Of a stretch of 64,000 nucleotides of DNA, positions 51,224-63,125 are shown piece by piece; position 1 is the first letter of the stretch; each line of letters begins with the position of its first letter. The notes below the pieces were generated by a model, which was not told where the DNA came from, did not search any database, and worked only from the letters and a program-made list of their open reading frames with translations. Source of the stretch: Hymenoscyphus infarciens (Eukaryota; Ascomycota; Leotiomycetes; Helotiales; Helotiaceae); assembly GCA_001414345.1 (NCBI GenBank), contig LLCB01000085.1, positions 1 through 64,000 on the forward strand, given 5' to 3'. The position numbers and the translations under genes are program-made.

Positions 51224-53599
51224 ATGGAAATGGATCCCCTTCGCATTCTGCTAGTGGGCAATGGTGGTCGCGAACATGCTCTGGCTTGGAAATTAGGTCA
51301 ATCTCCCTTGGTCGAATCGATTATCGCGGTTCCAGGAAATGGAGGCACTTCCACCTGCCCAAAAGTCACAAATGATACCAGCGTCAAGGCAGACGATTAT
51401 CCAGGACTTGTCGCACTCGCACAAAAAAACAATGTCAACTTTGTTGTTCCCGGTCCCGAGGCGCCGTTGGTGGATGGAATTGAGGGGTATTTCCGTGCAG
51501 TAGGCATTCGATGCTACGGCCCATCGAAACTCGCAGCTCGAATGGAAGGGAGCAAGGCTTTTTCCAAAGACTTCATGGAGAGAAACAATATCCCCACTGC
51601 AGCGTATGCAAACTTTACGAATTACGAAGACGCCAAAAACTACCTCGATTCCGTCGATCATAATGTTGTGCTCAAGGCAAGCGGGTTGGCAGCGGGCAAG
51701 GGAGTTCTTATTCCAGAAACAAAGGAGGAGGCACATAAGGGGTTGAAGGAGATTATGTTGGACAGAGAATTTGGGGATGCTGGGAACGAAGTTGTGATTG
51801 AGGAATTTTTGGAGGGAGACGAGCTCAGCATTTTGAGTTTCAGCGACGGTTATACGATTAAATCACTTCCCCCAGCCCAGGACCACAAGAGAATTAAGGA
51901 TGGAGACAAGGGCCTAAATACTGGTGGTATGGGATGCTATGCGCCTACGACACTTGCAACCAAAGAGCTCCTTGCACAAGTCGAAAGAACAATTTTACAA
52001 CCTACAATCGATGGAATGAGAAATGAGGGATTCCCGTTTGTTGGTACACTTTTCACCGGGTTGATGATCACACCAACTGGGCCAAAGACTTTGGAGTATA
52101 ATGTTAGATTTGGGGACCCAGAGACACAAACTTTACTTCCACTTATGAGTCAGGATACGGATCTGGCAAAGATTATGGTTGCTTGCACAGAGCACTGGCT
52201 TTCCGGAGTGAGCGTCAAAAATGATGATAAATTCAGTGCCACAGTTGTGGTCGCAGCAGGTGGATACCCTGAAGCTTATAAGAAAGGAACACCAATGCAA
52301 GTCGATACCCCACCTGCAGACACGAACATTTTCCATGCTGGTACAATTATCAAAGACAACCAACTTCAAACCTCTGGTGGCCGTGTGATTGCCGCTCAGG
52401 CAAGCGCAGAGACGTTGGAGGAGGCAGTCAAGAAGGCTTACCTTGGAGTTGACCACATCAAATTCGACGGAATGTACAACCGAAAGGATATCGCACACCG
52501 AGCATTCAAAGCAGCGGCGGCTAGCAAAGAAAAAGAAGCTCTCACCTATGCCTCCGCTGGTGTTGACATTGAACGTGGAAATGTTTTCGTTGAAAGAATC
52601 AAGAAAGCTGTTGCTTCAACAAAACAACCTGGTGCTGATGGAGAAATCGGAGGTTTTGGTGGAGAAGTCAACATGGAGAAGGCTGGTTTCACATCTGCTC
52701 CAATTATCGTCGGTGCCATTGATGGTGTTGGAACCAAACTCATGGTCGCCCAGGCCATGAATAAGCATGATACTGTTGGTATTGATCTCGTCGCCATGAA
52801 TGTCAATGATCTTGTCGTTCAAGGTGCGAGACCATTCATGTTCCTCGATTACTATGGATGCAGCAAGCTAGAATTGGAAACAGCTGCTTCATTCGTAGAA
52901 GGTGTTGCGGCAGGTTGTATCCAAGCAGGTTGCACACTCGTTGGTGGCGAGACAGCAGAAATGCCAGGAATGTACCAAGCTGATGACTACGATGCAGCAG
53001 GTTGTGCTGTGGGAGCAATGTCCCGAGACCTCAGGTTACCACGCATGGATGACATGGTCGAGGGAGATGTTTTACTGGGATTAGCATCAAGCGGTGTTCA
53101 CTCCAACGGATTCTCACTCGTACGAAAAATCATCGCCCGAGAGGGGTTGTCATACAAAGATGCAACACCATGGGATCGAACACAGTCCACAGATCTTGGC
53201 GATATTCTCTTAACTCCTACCCGAATCTACGTCCAATCCCTACTGAAGGTTACAAACAAGAAACTTGTCAAAGGTCTTTCACATATTACTGGAGGTGGTC
53301 TCCTTGAGAATGTTCCACGTATGCTACCAAAACACCTCACGGGCGAGATTGATGTTGCAAATTGGCAGCTTTCTCCAATGTTCAAGTGGCTTAAGAAAGC
53401 TGGGAATGTCAAGGCAGAGGACATGGCTCTTACCTTCAACTGTGGTATTGGTATGGTTGCTGTTGTTAGCCAGGAGAATGCCAAGTTGGTGCAAGAGGAG
53501 CTCGAGGCGGCTGGCGAACAAGTCTACCAAATCGGTAAACTCATCAAGCGTGGCGAAGACAAGGGCTGTACGTTGTTGAACCTCGGTCTTTGGCAATAG
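51224..53599 (+). CDS. ade5,7: Bifunctional GARS-AIRS purine synthesis enzyme, 791 aa
   Basis: Single exon, ATG at 51224. Catalyses steps 2 and 5 of IMP synthesis: phosphoribosylamine-glycine ligase (GARS) and phosphoribosylformylglycinamidine cyclo-ligase (AIRS). GARS occupies about residues 5-430: LLVGNGGREHALAWKL start, VVPGPEAPLVDGI, the ATP-grasp part with VLKASGLAAGKGV, and YNVRFGDPETQ metal-binding residues. AIRS occupies about 440-790: YASAGVDIERGN, IVGAIDGVGTKLMVA, VAMNVNDLVVQGARPFMFLDYY, GGETAEMPGMY and HITGGGLLENVPRMLP. The order GARS then AIRS without a GART domain is the fungal arrangement. Cytosolic. Confidence 0.96.
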   Translation: MEMDPLRILLVGNGGREHALAWKLGQSPLVESIIAVPGNGGTSTCPKVTNDTSVKADDYPGLVALAQKNNVNFVVPGPEAPLVDGIEGYFRAVGIRCYGPSKLAARMEGSKAFSKDFMERNNIPTAAYANFTNYEDAKNYLDSVDHNVVLKASGLAAGKGVLIPETKEEAHKGLKEIMLDREFGDAGNEVVIEEFLEGDELSILSFSDGYTIKSLPPAQDHKRIKDGDKGLNTGGMGCYAPTTLATKELLAQVERTILQPTIDGMRNEGFPFVGTLFTGLMITPTGPKTLEYNVRFGDPETQTLLPLMSQDTDLAKIMVACTEHWLSGVSVKNDDKFSATVVVAAGGYPEAYKKGTPMQVDTPPADTNIFHAGTIIKDNQLQTSGGRVIAAQASAETLEEAVKKAYLGVDHIKFDGMYNRKDIAHRAFKAAAASKEKEALTYASAGVDIERGNVFVERIKKAVASTKQPGADGEIGGFGGEVNMEKAGFTSAPIIVGAIDGVGTKLMVAQAMNKHDTVGIDLVAMNVNDLVVQGARPFMFLDYYGCSKLELETAASFVEGVAAGCIQAGCTLVGGETAEMPGMYQADDYDAAGCAVGAMSRDLRLPRMDDMVEGDVLLGLASSGVHSNGFSLVRKIIAREGLSYKDATPWDRTQSTDLGDILLTPTRIYVQSLLKVTNKKLVKGLSHITGGGLLENVPRMLPKHLTGEIDVANWQLSPMFKWLKKAGNVKAEDMALTFNCGIGMVAVVSQENAKLVQEELEAAGEQVYQIGKLIKRGEDKGCTLLNLGLWQ

Positions 53600-53973
53600 G
53601 GGATTCGATAGAATTGGGAAAGCATTGGGTAGGATGGGTTTTTGACGTTGGCGTTCTTGGGGGGGGGTGTGATACCAAAAGTTTGGGGTTACAAGAACTT
53701 GTAGCATGGAAATATGCATATACTTTGAAGCATGAGAAAACAAGTAGTTGATCTCTCAATTGGGTCTGAATTACTTTTATGCAAAAGTTTATGCAAAAGA
53801 GTTACTTAATGGTAGTCCCATATTGAACTTTTGATTTTCTGTTTTGTGACCAAGCGCCAAAACAATGCATAATGTTGAAGGATGCGCAATATGATCACCT
53901 CCACTCCGTTTTCCTGTACAGTGTACACCTCAAATACAAAGCATAATCTCTCCCCCCCCCCAAAAAGGTTCAT
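53600..53973. other. Convergent 3' region
   Basis: 374 bp between the stops of the purine gene and PdxS, with a G run near 53670 and a C run near 53950. No gene seen. Confidence 0.35.
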
Positions 53974-54972
53974 CTACCATCCTCTGCCTTGCATCTTATC
54001 CTTAGCATCCATGGTAGAAACATTCAAGCCCACCATCGCCTCCCCCAAATCCTCACTCACCTCGGCCAAAACCTTAGGATCATTATAATGCGTAACAGCC
54101 TGCACAATAGCCTTCGCTCTCTTGCTAGCATCACCGCTTTTAAAGATGCCACTCCCCACAAAAACACCATCACACCCAAGCTGCATCATGAGCGCCGCAT
54201 CCGCAGGCGTAGCCACACCACCAGCCGCAAAGTTCACCACAGGTAACCGTCCCAGTCTCGCCGTCTCCCTTAGCAACTCGAACGGAGCCTGGATATCCTT
54301 TGCCAGAACGCGGAGTTCTGTGTCCGACATCTTGGAGGCGTGGGCGACTTCGCTGTTGACGGTTCGCATGTGGCGGACTGCTTCGATTACGTCTCCTGTT
54401 CCGGCTTCGCCTTTGGTGCGGATCATGGCGGCGCCTTCGGAGATGCGGCGGAGGGCTTCGCCTAGGTTGCGGCAGCCGCAGACGAAGGGGGTCTTGAAGG
54501 GGTGTTTTTCTACGTGGTGCGTGGGGTCGGCGGGGGTGAGGACTTCGGACTCGTCTATGTAGTCTACGCCTATTGCTTCGAGGATCTGGATATAGGCAAA
54601 TGGTGGTTAGTTAATAGTCATCGATTCATCGAATCGTTGAGAAAAGAAGAGGGGGGGAATGAGAGGAGAAGGAGATTTGAGGAAGGGGTTTATCTTTACC
54701 TGACACTCAACAAAATGGCCGATTCTCGCCTTGGCCATGACGGGGATGGTAACCGTCTTCATGATCTCTCTGATCATCTTTGGATCCGACATTCGGGAGA
54801 CACCTCCTTCGGCTCGGATGTCTGCTGGTACACGTTCTAATGCCATGACTGCTACTGCTCCTGCTTCTTCTGCTATTCTTGCCTGGTTGTTTGCCCTGAG
54901 TCAGTACCCATATTTTGGGAGGCAAATTGGTAGTTGTAAATGGAATATAGATGGTGAGGGGGAGGAAACACA

Positions 54973-55012
<40 letters not shown>

Positions 55013-55117
55013 CAACATACGAGCCAACCCCGTCTTGACCGTGAAGTTCTCCTCGCCCGCTGTGTTGAGAGGTGTACCATCTCCATTCGTGGTTCGGGTT
55101 GGGAGTTCGGTGGCCAT
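53974..55117 (-). CDS. pdx1: Pyridoxal 5'-phosphate synthase PdxS/SNZ subunit, 312 aa
   Basis: Three exons on the minus strand: 54974-55117, 54700-54882 and 53974-54585, phase 0 at both joins. The frame is open further upstream to a TTG but the ATG at 55117 matches the family. It is the synthase half of the vitamin B6 enzyme that builds PLP from ribose 5-phosphate, glyceraldehyde 3-phosphate and ammonia supplied by PdxT/SNO. Key residues: Asp42 in [12 protein letters not shown], Lys99 in [13 protein letters not shown] and Lys167 in [11 protein letters not shown], the two lysines that hold the sugar. The glutaminase partner is not in this window. Single (beta/alpha)8 barrel, cytosolic dodecamer in known homologues. 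Confidence 0.95.
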
Positions 55118-55845
55118 TTTGGAGGTACCGTTGAGCGTCTGCTTCTTCCCTTTCAATTGGTAATTGTCCTTTCGTGTGTCTTAATTCTTCGATTGCAAGG
55201 CAGAAATGTAGGTGAGATGCAATTGAAGAGATGAGTCAATTGATTGGAAAAAGGTGGTAACAAAAACGTATGAGTCTTAGATTTTTCTTCCCTCCCAAAC
55301 TTTCCTGGCTAATAACAGCTAACGGCGCGCTTTCGGAGGAGGGGAGGGGTCTCCCGATCTCGTACTGTACCTACTAGATGACTTTTGGTGGGGAACCCTG
55401 CAGATATTTGATAACCTGATCCTTGGACGATTTTACCTAGCGTCGCAAACTCGGGATTTGAAGAAACTTCTGAATTGGACACCAAGGAATTAATTGGTTT
55501 CCATGATGTTCAGTAATCAAGTAAATCAATCCAATTGAGTGTAATAGACCTTCCGATTTCGCTTTGTTCCTTCACCTTCTCGAAGGGCGCGGTTGATATT
55601 CCGCTCATTGCCGCTTCTACCCCCAGATCTCGGGAATATCCCAAGTGGAAAAATCCCATGCCGATGTGTCTCCGAGTACTTCAATTCGTAAGCTCCAAGT
55701 ACGGAGTACCTACGTCACGCTTTCAAGCTCAAGCTCACCAAGGTGGCTTTAATCCAACGCTCACCATCACAACCAATTGATCCTCAACTCCCGACTCAAC
55801 CCATCCCATCTCCCTCAGGCCCATCCCAGGCATCGATTCTTCACA
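55118..55845. promoter_or_regulatory. Divergent PdxS / FUN14 promoter region
   Basis: 728 bp between head-to-head starts. A TGAGTCA sequence, the Gcn4/CpcA consensus, is at 55232-55238, about 115 bp before the PdxS ATG. Yeast SNZ1 is under Gcn4 control, so the site may be used here (inference). Confidence 0.45.
55232..55238. promoter_or_regulatory. Candidate Gcn4/CpcA (bZIP) site
   Basis: Exact TGAGTCA, in the position expected for an activator site of the PdxS gene. Confidence 0.45.
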
Positions 55846-56530
55846 ATGACAACCCTCCTCCGTCCTCTCCTGCGTCCCCAAACCCTGGGTCTCGGTCTCG
55901 GCCTCTCCCTCTTCGCAGGCCATCAAATCCGTACATACACCCGGACACCAATCCGTCTCGACGGTCCAATCGACTCTTACTCCCGAAATGCGAGGACGCC
56001 TATCTTGAGAAATGGCGGACTGAATCCGGGGGCTGTGAGACAGATTAGTAGTGGGAGCATCATTGGTATGTACCCCCCTTCCATTCCTCATTTTATGTTC
56101 TGTTCAGAGGGGCCGAGTTTGTTGTTTGAGAGGGTTTGGGAGAATTGAAAATATGGTTTGACGAAATTATTGAGAAATGGAGAAAACGTAAGCTAAGAAA
56201 GAGAGAAGAAGACTAATGTATTGGCATATAGGATTATGTACAGGTCTCCTCGTCAGTACATTTTCAAAATCTTTAGCTCTGCTGATAGGTCTAATGGTAG
56301 TAGGCGTACAAGTAAGCCTCCCTTCCCCCTTCCCTCTACGCATATAAACACAAAAACTAATCATCATCAAAAACAAGTGGGCAGCATCGTACGGCATAAA
56401 AGTAATTCCCTACGAAAAACTCCAAAAATACGTCTCGGGAATAGATCTCCGCTCAACAGTCCAAGACAACGCAGCGTTCAAAATCTCATTCGGAACAACT
56501 TTCGCTATGGCGGCTTTCATGCAATTCTAA
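55846..56530 (+). CDS. FUN14 family mitochondrial protein, 150 aa
   Basis: Three exons: 55846-56065, 56232-56311 and 56378-56530 (donors GTATGT and GTAAGC; joins in phase). FUN14/FUNDC-type proteins sit in the outer mitochondrial membrane; in animals FUNDC1 is a mitophagy receptor, while the fungal role is not established. The N-terminus is Arg/Leu-rich (LLRPLLRPQTLGLGLGLSLF) and looks like a targeting segment. The FUN14 core reads SSGSIIGLCTGLLVSTFSKS, LALLIGLMVVGVQWAASYGI and STVQDNAAFKISFGTTFAMA, giving membrane helices with glycine patterns. No LIR motif near the N-terminus is obvious. Too finely split by introns to appear as one frame. Confidence 0.88.
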
Positions 56531-56759
56531 GTAACATAGCAATCAAGGCTCAATCAAGCAAGCAAGCAAAAGCAAGATGAGGCAGAAAACGAAACGCATA
56601 AAAATGCAACGTAATGCCATGTAAAAACAGAAAACACACCAGGATAGATGAATCACTCAATCGATGCTAGAATAGCCACTTTCCATGCAAAATTATTTCC
56701 TCCGCCACTGCTTGAAAATAATAATCGTCGGCTTTCGGTAAACCAAAAAGGAAGGTAAT
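56531..56759. other. Convergent 3' region
   Basis: Short spacer between FUN14 and aminopeptidase P stops; A+T-rich, no gene seen. Confidence 0.35.
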
Positions 56760-58722
56760 CTAGATGGGCGTCGTCTCCCGCTCCAACCATTTCATCGTGA
56801 TAGAGCCAGGTTCAAAGAAATCCTTAATCTTGGCATGAATATCAGCATGATACTCATTCAACCAATTCTTCTCGCGTCTAGTAAGGAGTTTCTCATCAAT
56901 CAACTTCCTACAATATGGAACCATAGTAACATGTTCAAAGCCCAGGTATGGTTTCTCTCCAAACTTATGCTTAGTTTCAACCTCCTTGACCATGATGATG
57001 TTCTCGGTTCTGATGCCGAAAGCTCCGTCTTCGTAATAGCCTGGTTCGTTGGAGATTACGTTTCCGGGGGCAAGAGGGACCTCGGAGTACTGGATTCGGG
57101 TTCCGATTCCTATGGGGCCTTCGTGGACGTTTAGGTAGGAGCCTACGCCGTGGCCTGTTCCGTGTCTGTAGTCTAATCCTTCTTCCTGTTGAAAGGTTAG
57201 TATTGTTATATCGATTTTAGATTCTGTTGCATAGGTACCCATAGGAATTGTCTGGCCAACGTATCCAAAGCAAATCCGCTTGTACCCTTAGGGAATACAG
57301 CCAAGTCCAGAGCGATGTTGCCTTTCAAAACAAGGGTATACGCCTTCTTCTCCATTTCCGTTGGTTCACCGAAATGAAGAGTTCGAGTCGTGTCCGTAGT
57401 ACCATCAAGATATTGAGCACCAGAATCGCACAGATAGACAGCCTTAGGGTCGATAATAGCACAATTGCCACGTTCTGGCGAATAATGAATGACTGCAGCA
57501 TTCGCGCCCGTCGAGGATATCGTATCAAAGGATAATCCAACAAAGTTCTTCTGCTTCGCTCGTAATTCTTCCAACTTGTCTGCTGCAGTAACCTCGTCAA
57601 GTTCCCTCTTCTCAACGGTGAGTTGGTGTTCCAACCAAGCAAAGTATTCAGTCAAGGCTGCTCCATCTCTGACGTGACATGCTCTCATTCCATCAAGCTC
57701 TGTTTCATTCTTGACAGCTTTGGCATCGCCAAGAGGACTTCGAACTTCCTCAACTTTGGCTTCTCCGCCCAATGCCCGCTTCAGTGCCCAAGATGTCTTG
57801 GTAGAAACCAAGAATTTCTTTATTTTGGCTTCAGGTACTGGCTCTCCAGTAGGATCTAATGATTTACATAGTATCTCACTATCATCAAAAATCTTGTGAT
57901 AGGGTCGTATGGAAATACCGTTGTCGGTAAGATAGGTCTTGCACTCACTGCTGAGTTTCGAGGAATTGATGTAGAGTGTTGCAGTAGTAGGAGTGATTGC
58001 AGCGTAAGAGAAGAATACGGGGTTGTATGGAATATCGTTTCCTCGCAAGTTGAACAGCCACGCAATCTCGTCCAACATCGAAACAATGAATCCAGAGCTC
58101 TTCTTCTTCTCCAACTCTTTTCGCAATTCTTCCAGCTTGGCCTTGACCTCTTTTCCTGCGAAGTGTTGAGGCAAAATCTTGACAGGTTCGGTAGGTTTTG
58201 CTGGACGTGTGTTCCCCCAGATAATGTCGACCAGATTGTCTTCCACTGCCACCAGATCTTGACCACCTCGCTTCTTGATCTTCTCGGACAGTTTTCGTGC
58301 CTCGGGGGCTCCAATTATCGTAGGATCCACACCAACAATCTTCCCTCCTTCTGACTGCTCCGCAGACCACTCCTGCCAAGTTGGGACATCTTGTAAACCT
58401 TGCTTTAACAGGGTCCAGTTGCTATCGAGTTGTTTCGCTGCTTGACTGAAGTATCGTCCATCGGTAGCCAGCGCAGCTTTCTCGTGGGTAATCACGGCAC
58501 ACCCAGCAGATCCAGTAAAGCCAGATATGTACTCTCTTCGTGCGTCGCATGCTGCGATATATTCGGAGGCATGGCTATCTTCGCTGGGTACGACTGGAGG
58601 GCTCGTCAGCAATTGTCCAGTAGTTGGATGTGGAGCACTCACATACTGTAGATATCTAGCTTGTTCTGCTTCATGACTTCCCTTAGCCGGGTGAGGCGTT
58701 CGGTGGTGTTGACTTGCTCCAT
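56760..58722 (-). CDS. ampp: Xaa-Pro aminopeptidase P, 618 aa
   Basis: Three exons on the minus strand: 58647-58722, 57239-58593 and 56760-57185, all with GTATGT/GTACCT donors and matching phases. It removes N-terminal residues that precede proline, acting as a cytosolic di-manganese enzyme of the M24 (creatinase/pita-bread) family. Two N-terminal creatinase-like domains (about 1-320) contain KLDIYIVPSEDSH across the first splice and [14 protein letters not shown]. The catalytic domain has [19 protein letters not shown] (metal-binding Asp pair), [19 protein letters not shown] (His), [17 protein letters not shown] (Glu) and [11 protein letters not shown]. Length equals the usual fungal AMPP. 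Divergent from the karyopherin gene at 59694. Confidence 0.95.
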
Positions 58723-59693
58723 GGCTGTTGGTGTTGTTGGTTAGTTCTAGAGCTTGAGAGCGGGGTTGTTATGGGGGGGTAGATGTTGGGTACCTTTGTC
58801 GAGGATCGGTGAAGTGGATTTGTATCGTATGTTGATGTGGAGTTTCTGGGGACGAGGCCAGAAGATGTTCTCGGATGTTGGCGTTCGAATTTTCGTGAAA
58901 TTCTTTCTGAGGAGACCTCCTGTATATCGCATTGAGCTGGTTACGACCTTGAAAAGGTCGTGGCCGTGGGGTACCGAATCTTATGTAAGAACGGCACTCA
59001 ATCGCTGTTTCAATTGAAATGGCACAACGCTATGTTGCTCGCCTTCTCTCTTGATGAGTATTTAAGTGTGATATAATGGTGAAAGGTATCTCAAGTATGT
59101 TTTGTCTTCAAAATATTCAGATAGTTCGGAACAATTGAAGCTGATTGTTCCAAATATTTGAGCAGTACTGGTGAGGAAAATTCGCTCTCAAACGCCCCAA
59201 CGCTGCTTTTCCTTGTTTTCCTTGTGACAGCCTAACAAAAGTTGGTGCTTTGGAACATGACTTGATACAGAATTAGTATACACTTGATGAGAGAAAGAGA
59301 GCAGGCCAAAGGTTGATATTCCATAGAGTGACAAAGATGAGAGTGTTTCAGACAAAAAGGGGGATAGGGTGAGGTCCATAGGTAAGGTCCCGTCACTATC
59401 GATAAGGAATGCGCTACCTGAGGCAAGAGTACTAATACTAGCAGACCACAAATTCTCAGACTCCTGACAATAAACTGATTCTCAAGACACATACCCAAAA
59501 AGAAATCTGCAGTTACAGCGCATGTCTCATTCCTGTTATTTTGACCCAAAGAATCAGGAGAGTAAAAGTCGCCGCTAGCCAACTATGAGTTCTATGATTT
59601 CTCTTTCAAGCCTGATCACCCTCATCTAGCCTGCACATCCACTCAGACTACCTCGGAAACTGACACCTTTAACACCACACAGAGGCACCAGCC
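58723..59693. promoter_or_regulatory. Divergent aminopeptidase P / karyopherin promoter region
   Basis: 971 bp between two head-to-head starts. Open frames inside lack resemblance to known proteins. No specific site recognised. Confidence 0.35.
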
Positions 59694-62600
59694 ATGGCGA
59701 GTGAGCCCTCGGGACTACCCTCTTCTCTCGAGGAGGTCGTGTCTGTAAGTTGATACTGTCTCTTTTCTCTCCATTCTGTATCCGGTATCCCCTTGGCCAC
59801 AAGCTCACGGCCTGCTCAGTGCTGTACCAATTGCTGGCGCTGGCACACCCGATCTATATTCCGTTATGGTATCGCCATCACTAACCTCGTGACAGCTCAT
59901 CGTCCAACTTTACAGTCCAGTATCCCCTCAGAAGGTTGCCAGGACTCAAGAGATCTTGCAACAGCTCCAACGTTCTCCCAATGGTTGGCAGCTGGCAGAT
60001 AATCTCGCAAATCATCCAAATGAACAAGTCAGGTTTTTTGCTGCATTAACTTTCATTGTCAAGCTCAATACAGACGCGTAAGTTCCGATCTTGCCATTTG
60101 TAAGGCTACTAACATGACCTTCAGGAAATCACTGGGAGAGGATGATGCTCAAGCCTTGTTACAAACCCTCATCAACTGGCTCATACGATGCATCGAGAAT
60201 GCCGAAGGTCCCCTGGTCACGAGAAAATTGTGTTCCACGCTCGTGGCATATTTCTTCCAATTTCCAGCAGCCTGGAAGAATTGTGTTAGGCATCTCATGT
60301 ACTCGGTGTGTATGAAGACTGCTGTTCCATATGACTCCTTGTCCGAGGCGCCAGATGCCGAAGCACTGGTACGGGAAATTCCAGACAACAAAACAATAGC
60401 CATATTCTGGTTTGCCTCAACCCTTGTAGAGGAAGTGGGGAAGACGGATTCCAACTCCATGAAACAGTTGAGTTTTGAGTCCTACCCTACCTGGTCCAGT
60501 GTAACTGACCCATAAAATCAGGCATAAATTCCATCAGATGATGCTACCAAATGTTGATGATATTGTGCCTTTGATCTCTAGATACATCTCAGAAACAAAC
60601 ACAAATCCAGCGCACAACAAGAACCGCCAAGAGGCCATGAAGTGTTACCAGGTATGTCGCTGTCAAATACCAGCAGCCTCTCCCATTGTTGATGAATTCA
60701 GCAAGCAAAATTTCGGCATGCTAATGAAATAGGCGTGGGTATCATATGCACATCGTGCATTCATTGACGATGGATTGGTGCTAGAGCCCCTGAGAACCCT
60801 TACGAAACCGACAATTATGTGTCTCGCAGACGAAAACTTGTACGAGATTACGATGGAGCTTTTGTCAGAAGTTCTTCAAACCTATAGCAGATTTTTCTCG
60901 GAGGAAGATTTCCAGCTGTTGTATTCTCTTTTCAACAGCCCGTGGGCCCAGGAGCGATATCAACGGCTAATCCAAGGGGACTTCGATTTCGATTCGCTTC
61001 AATTCGGTCTATTTTCCCTGGCCTTCGGAGACGCCACACTACAAGATTTGGCCAAGAAAACGGAGCCACAATATCAACAATTTCTTTCTGGACTTGGAGG
61101 TCTCCTTGGTGCGAATGGATACCCCGTTTATGAAGATAAGATCTTCGTGCCAGCGCTCGAGTTTTGGAATGCTTTTGTAGAGAATATGATTGACGGCATC
61201 CACTCTGAAGCCGGACGGGATGCGCCATGGTTAACAACCGCTCAGATATATGTAAATCTGGCGGTTGAGAGATGCTGGCGAAAACTTCAGTTCCCAGCTC
61301 CAGATATCTTCAGCTCCTGGGATTCAGTAGATCGCACGGGCTTCAAGGATGCCAGAAGAGATTTTGGAGACCTCCTGCAGCAGTATTATCTTGTTACCAG
61401 GATTTCAATTCTTGACATATTCATCACACTGGCGATAAAATCTGTCGAGGATCGGAATTGGGCTGAATTGGAAACATCACTTTACTGCTTGGCATGCTTT
61501 CCTGATAATATCAGTGAGGATGAACCCCGCGATGAATATTTGGCAAAGATATTCACAGCTCCATTTTTCTCTCTCTTTGCGAATCCACCAAAGGAAATAC
61601 CGGTTCGAACTATGCAATCTTTCCTACTGTTAGTAGATGGATATGCAGATTACTTTGAGCAAAACACGATGTATCTACCTATGGTGTTAAACATTGTGTT
61701 TGGTGCCTTGTCATCTTCAGCATTAAGTTACAAGGCATCACGCACAATTTTACGTCTGTGTTCAAATTGTAGGAAACGTCTGGTTCCTGAGCTGGGTTCC
61801 TTTTTACAACAATACCAAAACCTTGCTCTCAACTCATCCCTTGATAAGTATTCCAAGGAGGCGATCATGGAAGGGATAGCTTCTCTTGTCCAGGCGATAC
61901 CCGACGACGACTCCAAACTATCTCCACTGGACCAGCTGCTCAATTTCGTCGATGCAGATATCGAGACTTCTTTTCGTGTTATTGTCGCACAACCTGCCGT
62001 GGGTGAGGTATCGAAAGACATCAAATTATCTCGGAGATTATCAAATCCCGAAAATCCAGGTCTGGATCTTGGTGTCGGCTCGTTGAGAAGCCTTATTGGG
62101 ATTGCCAAGGGGCTCCAAGCTCCCAATGATACACCGGTAGACCTCGAAGAGACTGGAGTTGGATCAACTTTCTGGACAGAAGGCAATGGATCACGAATAC
62201 AGAGGCGCATTTTCGATATGGTCAGCCGAATTTATGACGTCTTAGGGGGTTATGGTGATATTGTTGATACAAGTTGTCACGTATGGCGTCAAGGGTTTCG
62301 AGAACTTGAGCCCGGTGCATTTGTCCTTCCTCCAGCTTTGATCGCGGAGTTCTTATTGAAAGCCAACATTCAGACTCCTCGGCTTGGGTGTGTAATAGGC
62401 ACTGCTTGCTCCTTTGTTACATCACACAATTCAACTCCGGGGATTGAAGCTGTATTAAATGCCTTGATATCATGGGTCTCGCAGCTACTTCAGCAACAAG
62501 GAGGTCGGTATTCTGGATTCCCATTACGATCTGCTTGACTAACTTTTATAGAACCAGGAAATGACCCTGAAGTTGCACAGAATGGAATCGATTTTCTCAC

Positions 62601-63125
62601 ACGTTTGATACCCAAGCAATTAACTGCTTTAATGAATCACCAACCACCTTCTTCCTTGGAATTTCTGTTCATGTTTACTCTCAAAGCCCTCACTGGAAGC
62701 GACACAATACCTAAAGGCTCCGCAGCTGAATTCTGGGTATGTATATCACAATCCCCTACCATTAATGTTCTAACAATAGGTAGACTACCTTTGTCAATAT
62801 CCCAGAACAAGAACAACCACTAAAAGCCTCTATCGAAAATGTAATGCAGCATCTTGGCCCCATGCTCGCCCAAGCATTAATGTACAACATTGGAGGACAT
62901 GCAGCGCGAAGTGAAGTCGATAAGCTCGCCGATCCCCTTAAGAAATTGATTTTCCGACAAGCTCATGCGAAGCAGTGGTTTGAAGCTGCACTTACGGCGG
63001 AGAGTTTTCCGAGTGATAAGGTTACTGCTAGTGATAAAAAGGTCTTTTTGCAGAAGATATTGAAGTATGATACCTCCTTTTCTCATCCAATTTTAGTTAA
63101 GCCGGCTAATGTGATTGCAGCCTGA
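59694..63125 (+). CDS. Importin-13-like karyopherin beta, 1000 aa
   Basis: Seven exons: 59694-59744, 59896-60077, 60125-60466, 60522-60651, 60733-62503, 62552-62736 and 62784-63125; every join keeps phase and the sum is 3003 nt. Helical-repeat (HEAT) protein of the importin-beta superfamily that carries cargo through nuclear pores with Ran-GTP. The N-terminus matches the importin-beta N domain: ARTQEILQQLQRSPNGWQLA, HPNEQVRFFAALTFIVKL, then AEGPLVTRKLCSTLVAYF. QERYQRLIQGDFDFDSLQFG and GNGSRIQRRIFDMVSRIYDV are typical of the fungal Kap122/Pdr6 and importin-13 branch as I recall it; the exact orthologue is not certain. Intron 3 uses a less common GTTGAG donor. Confidence 0.85.
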
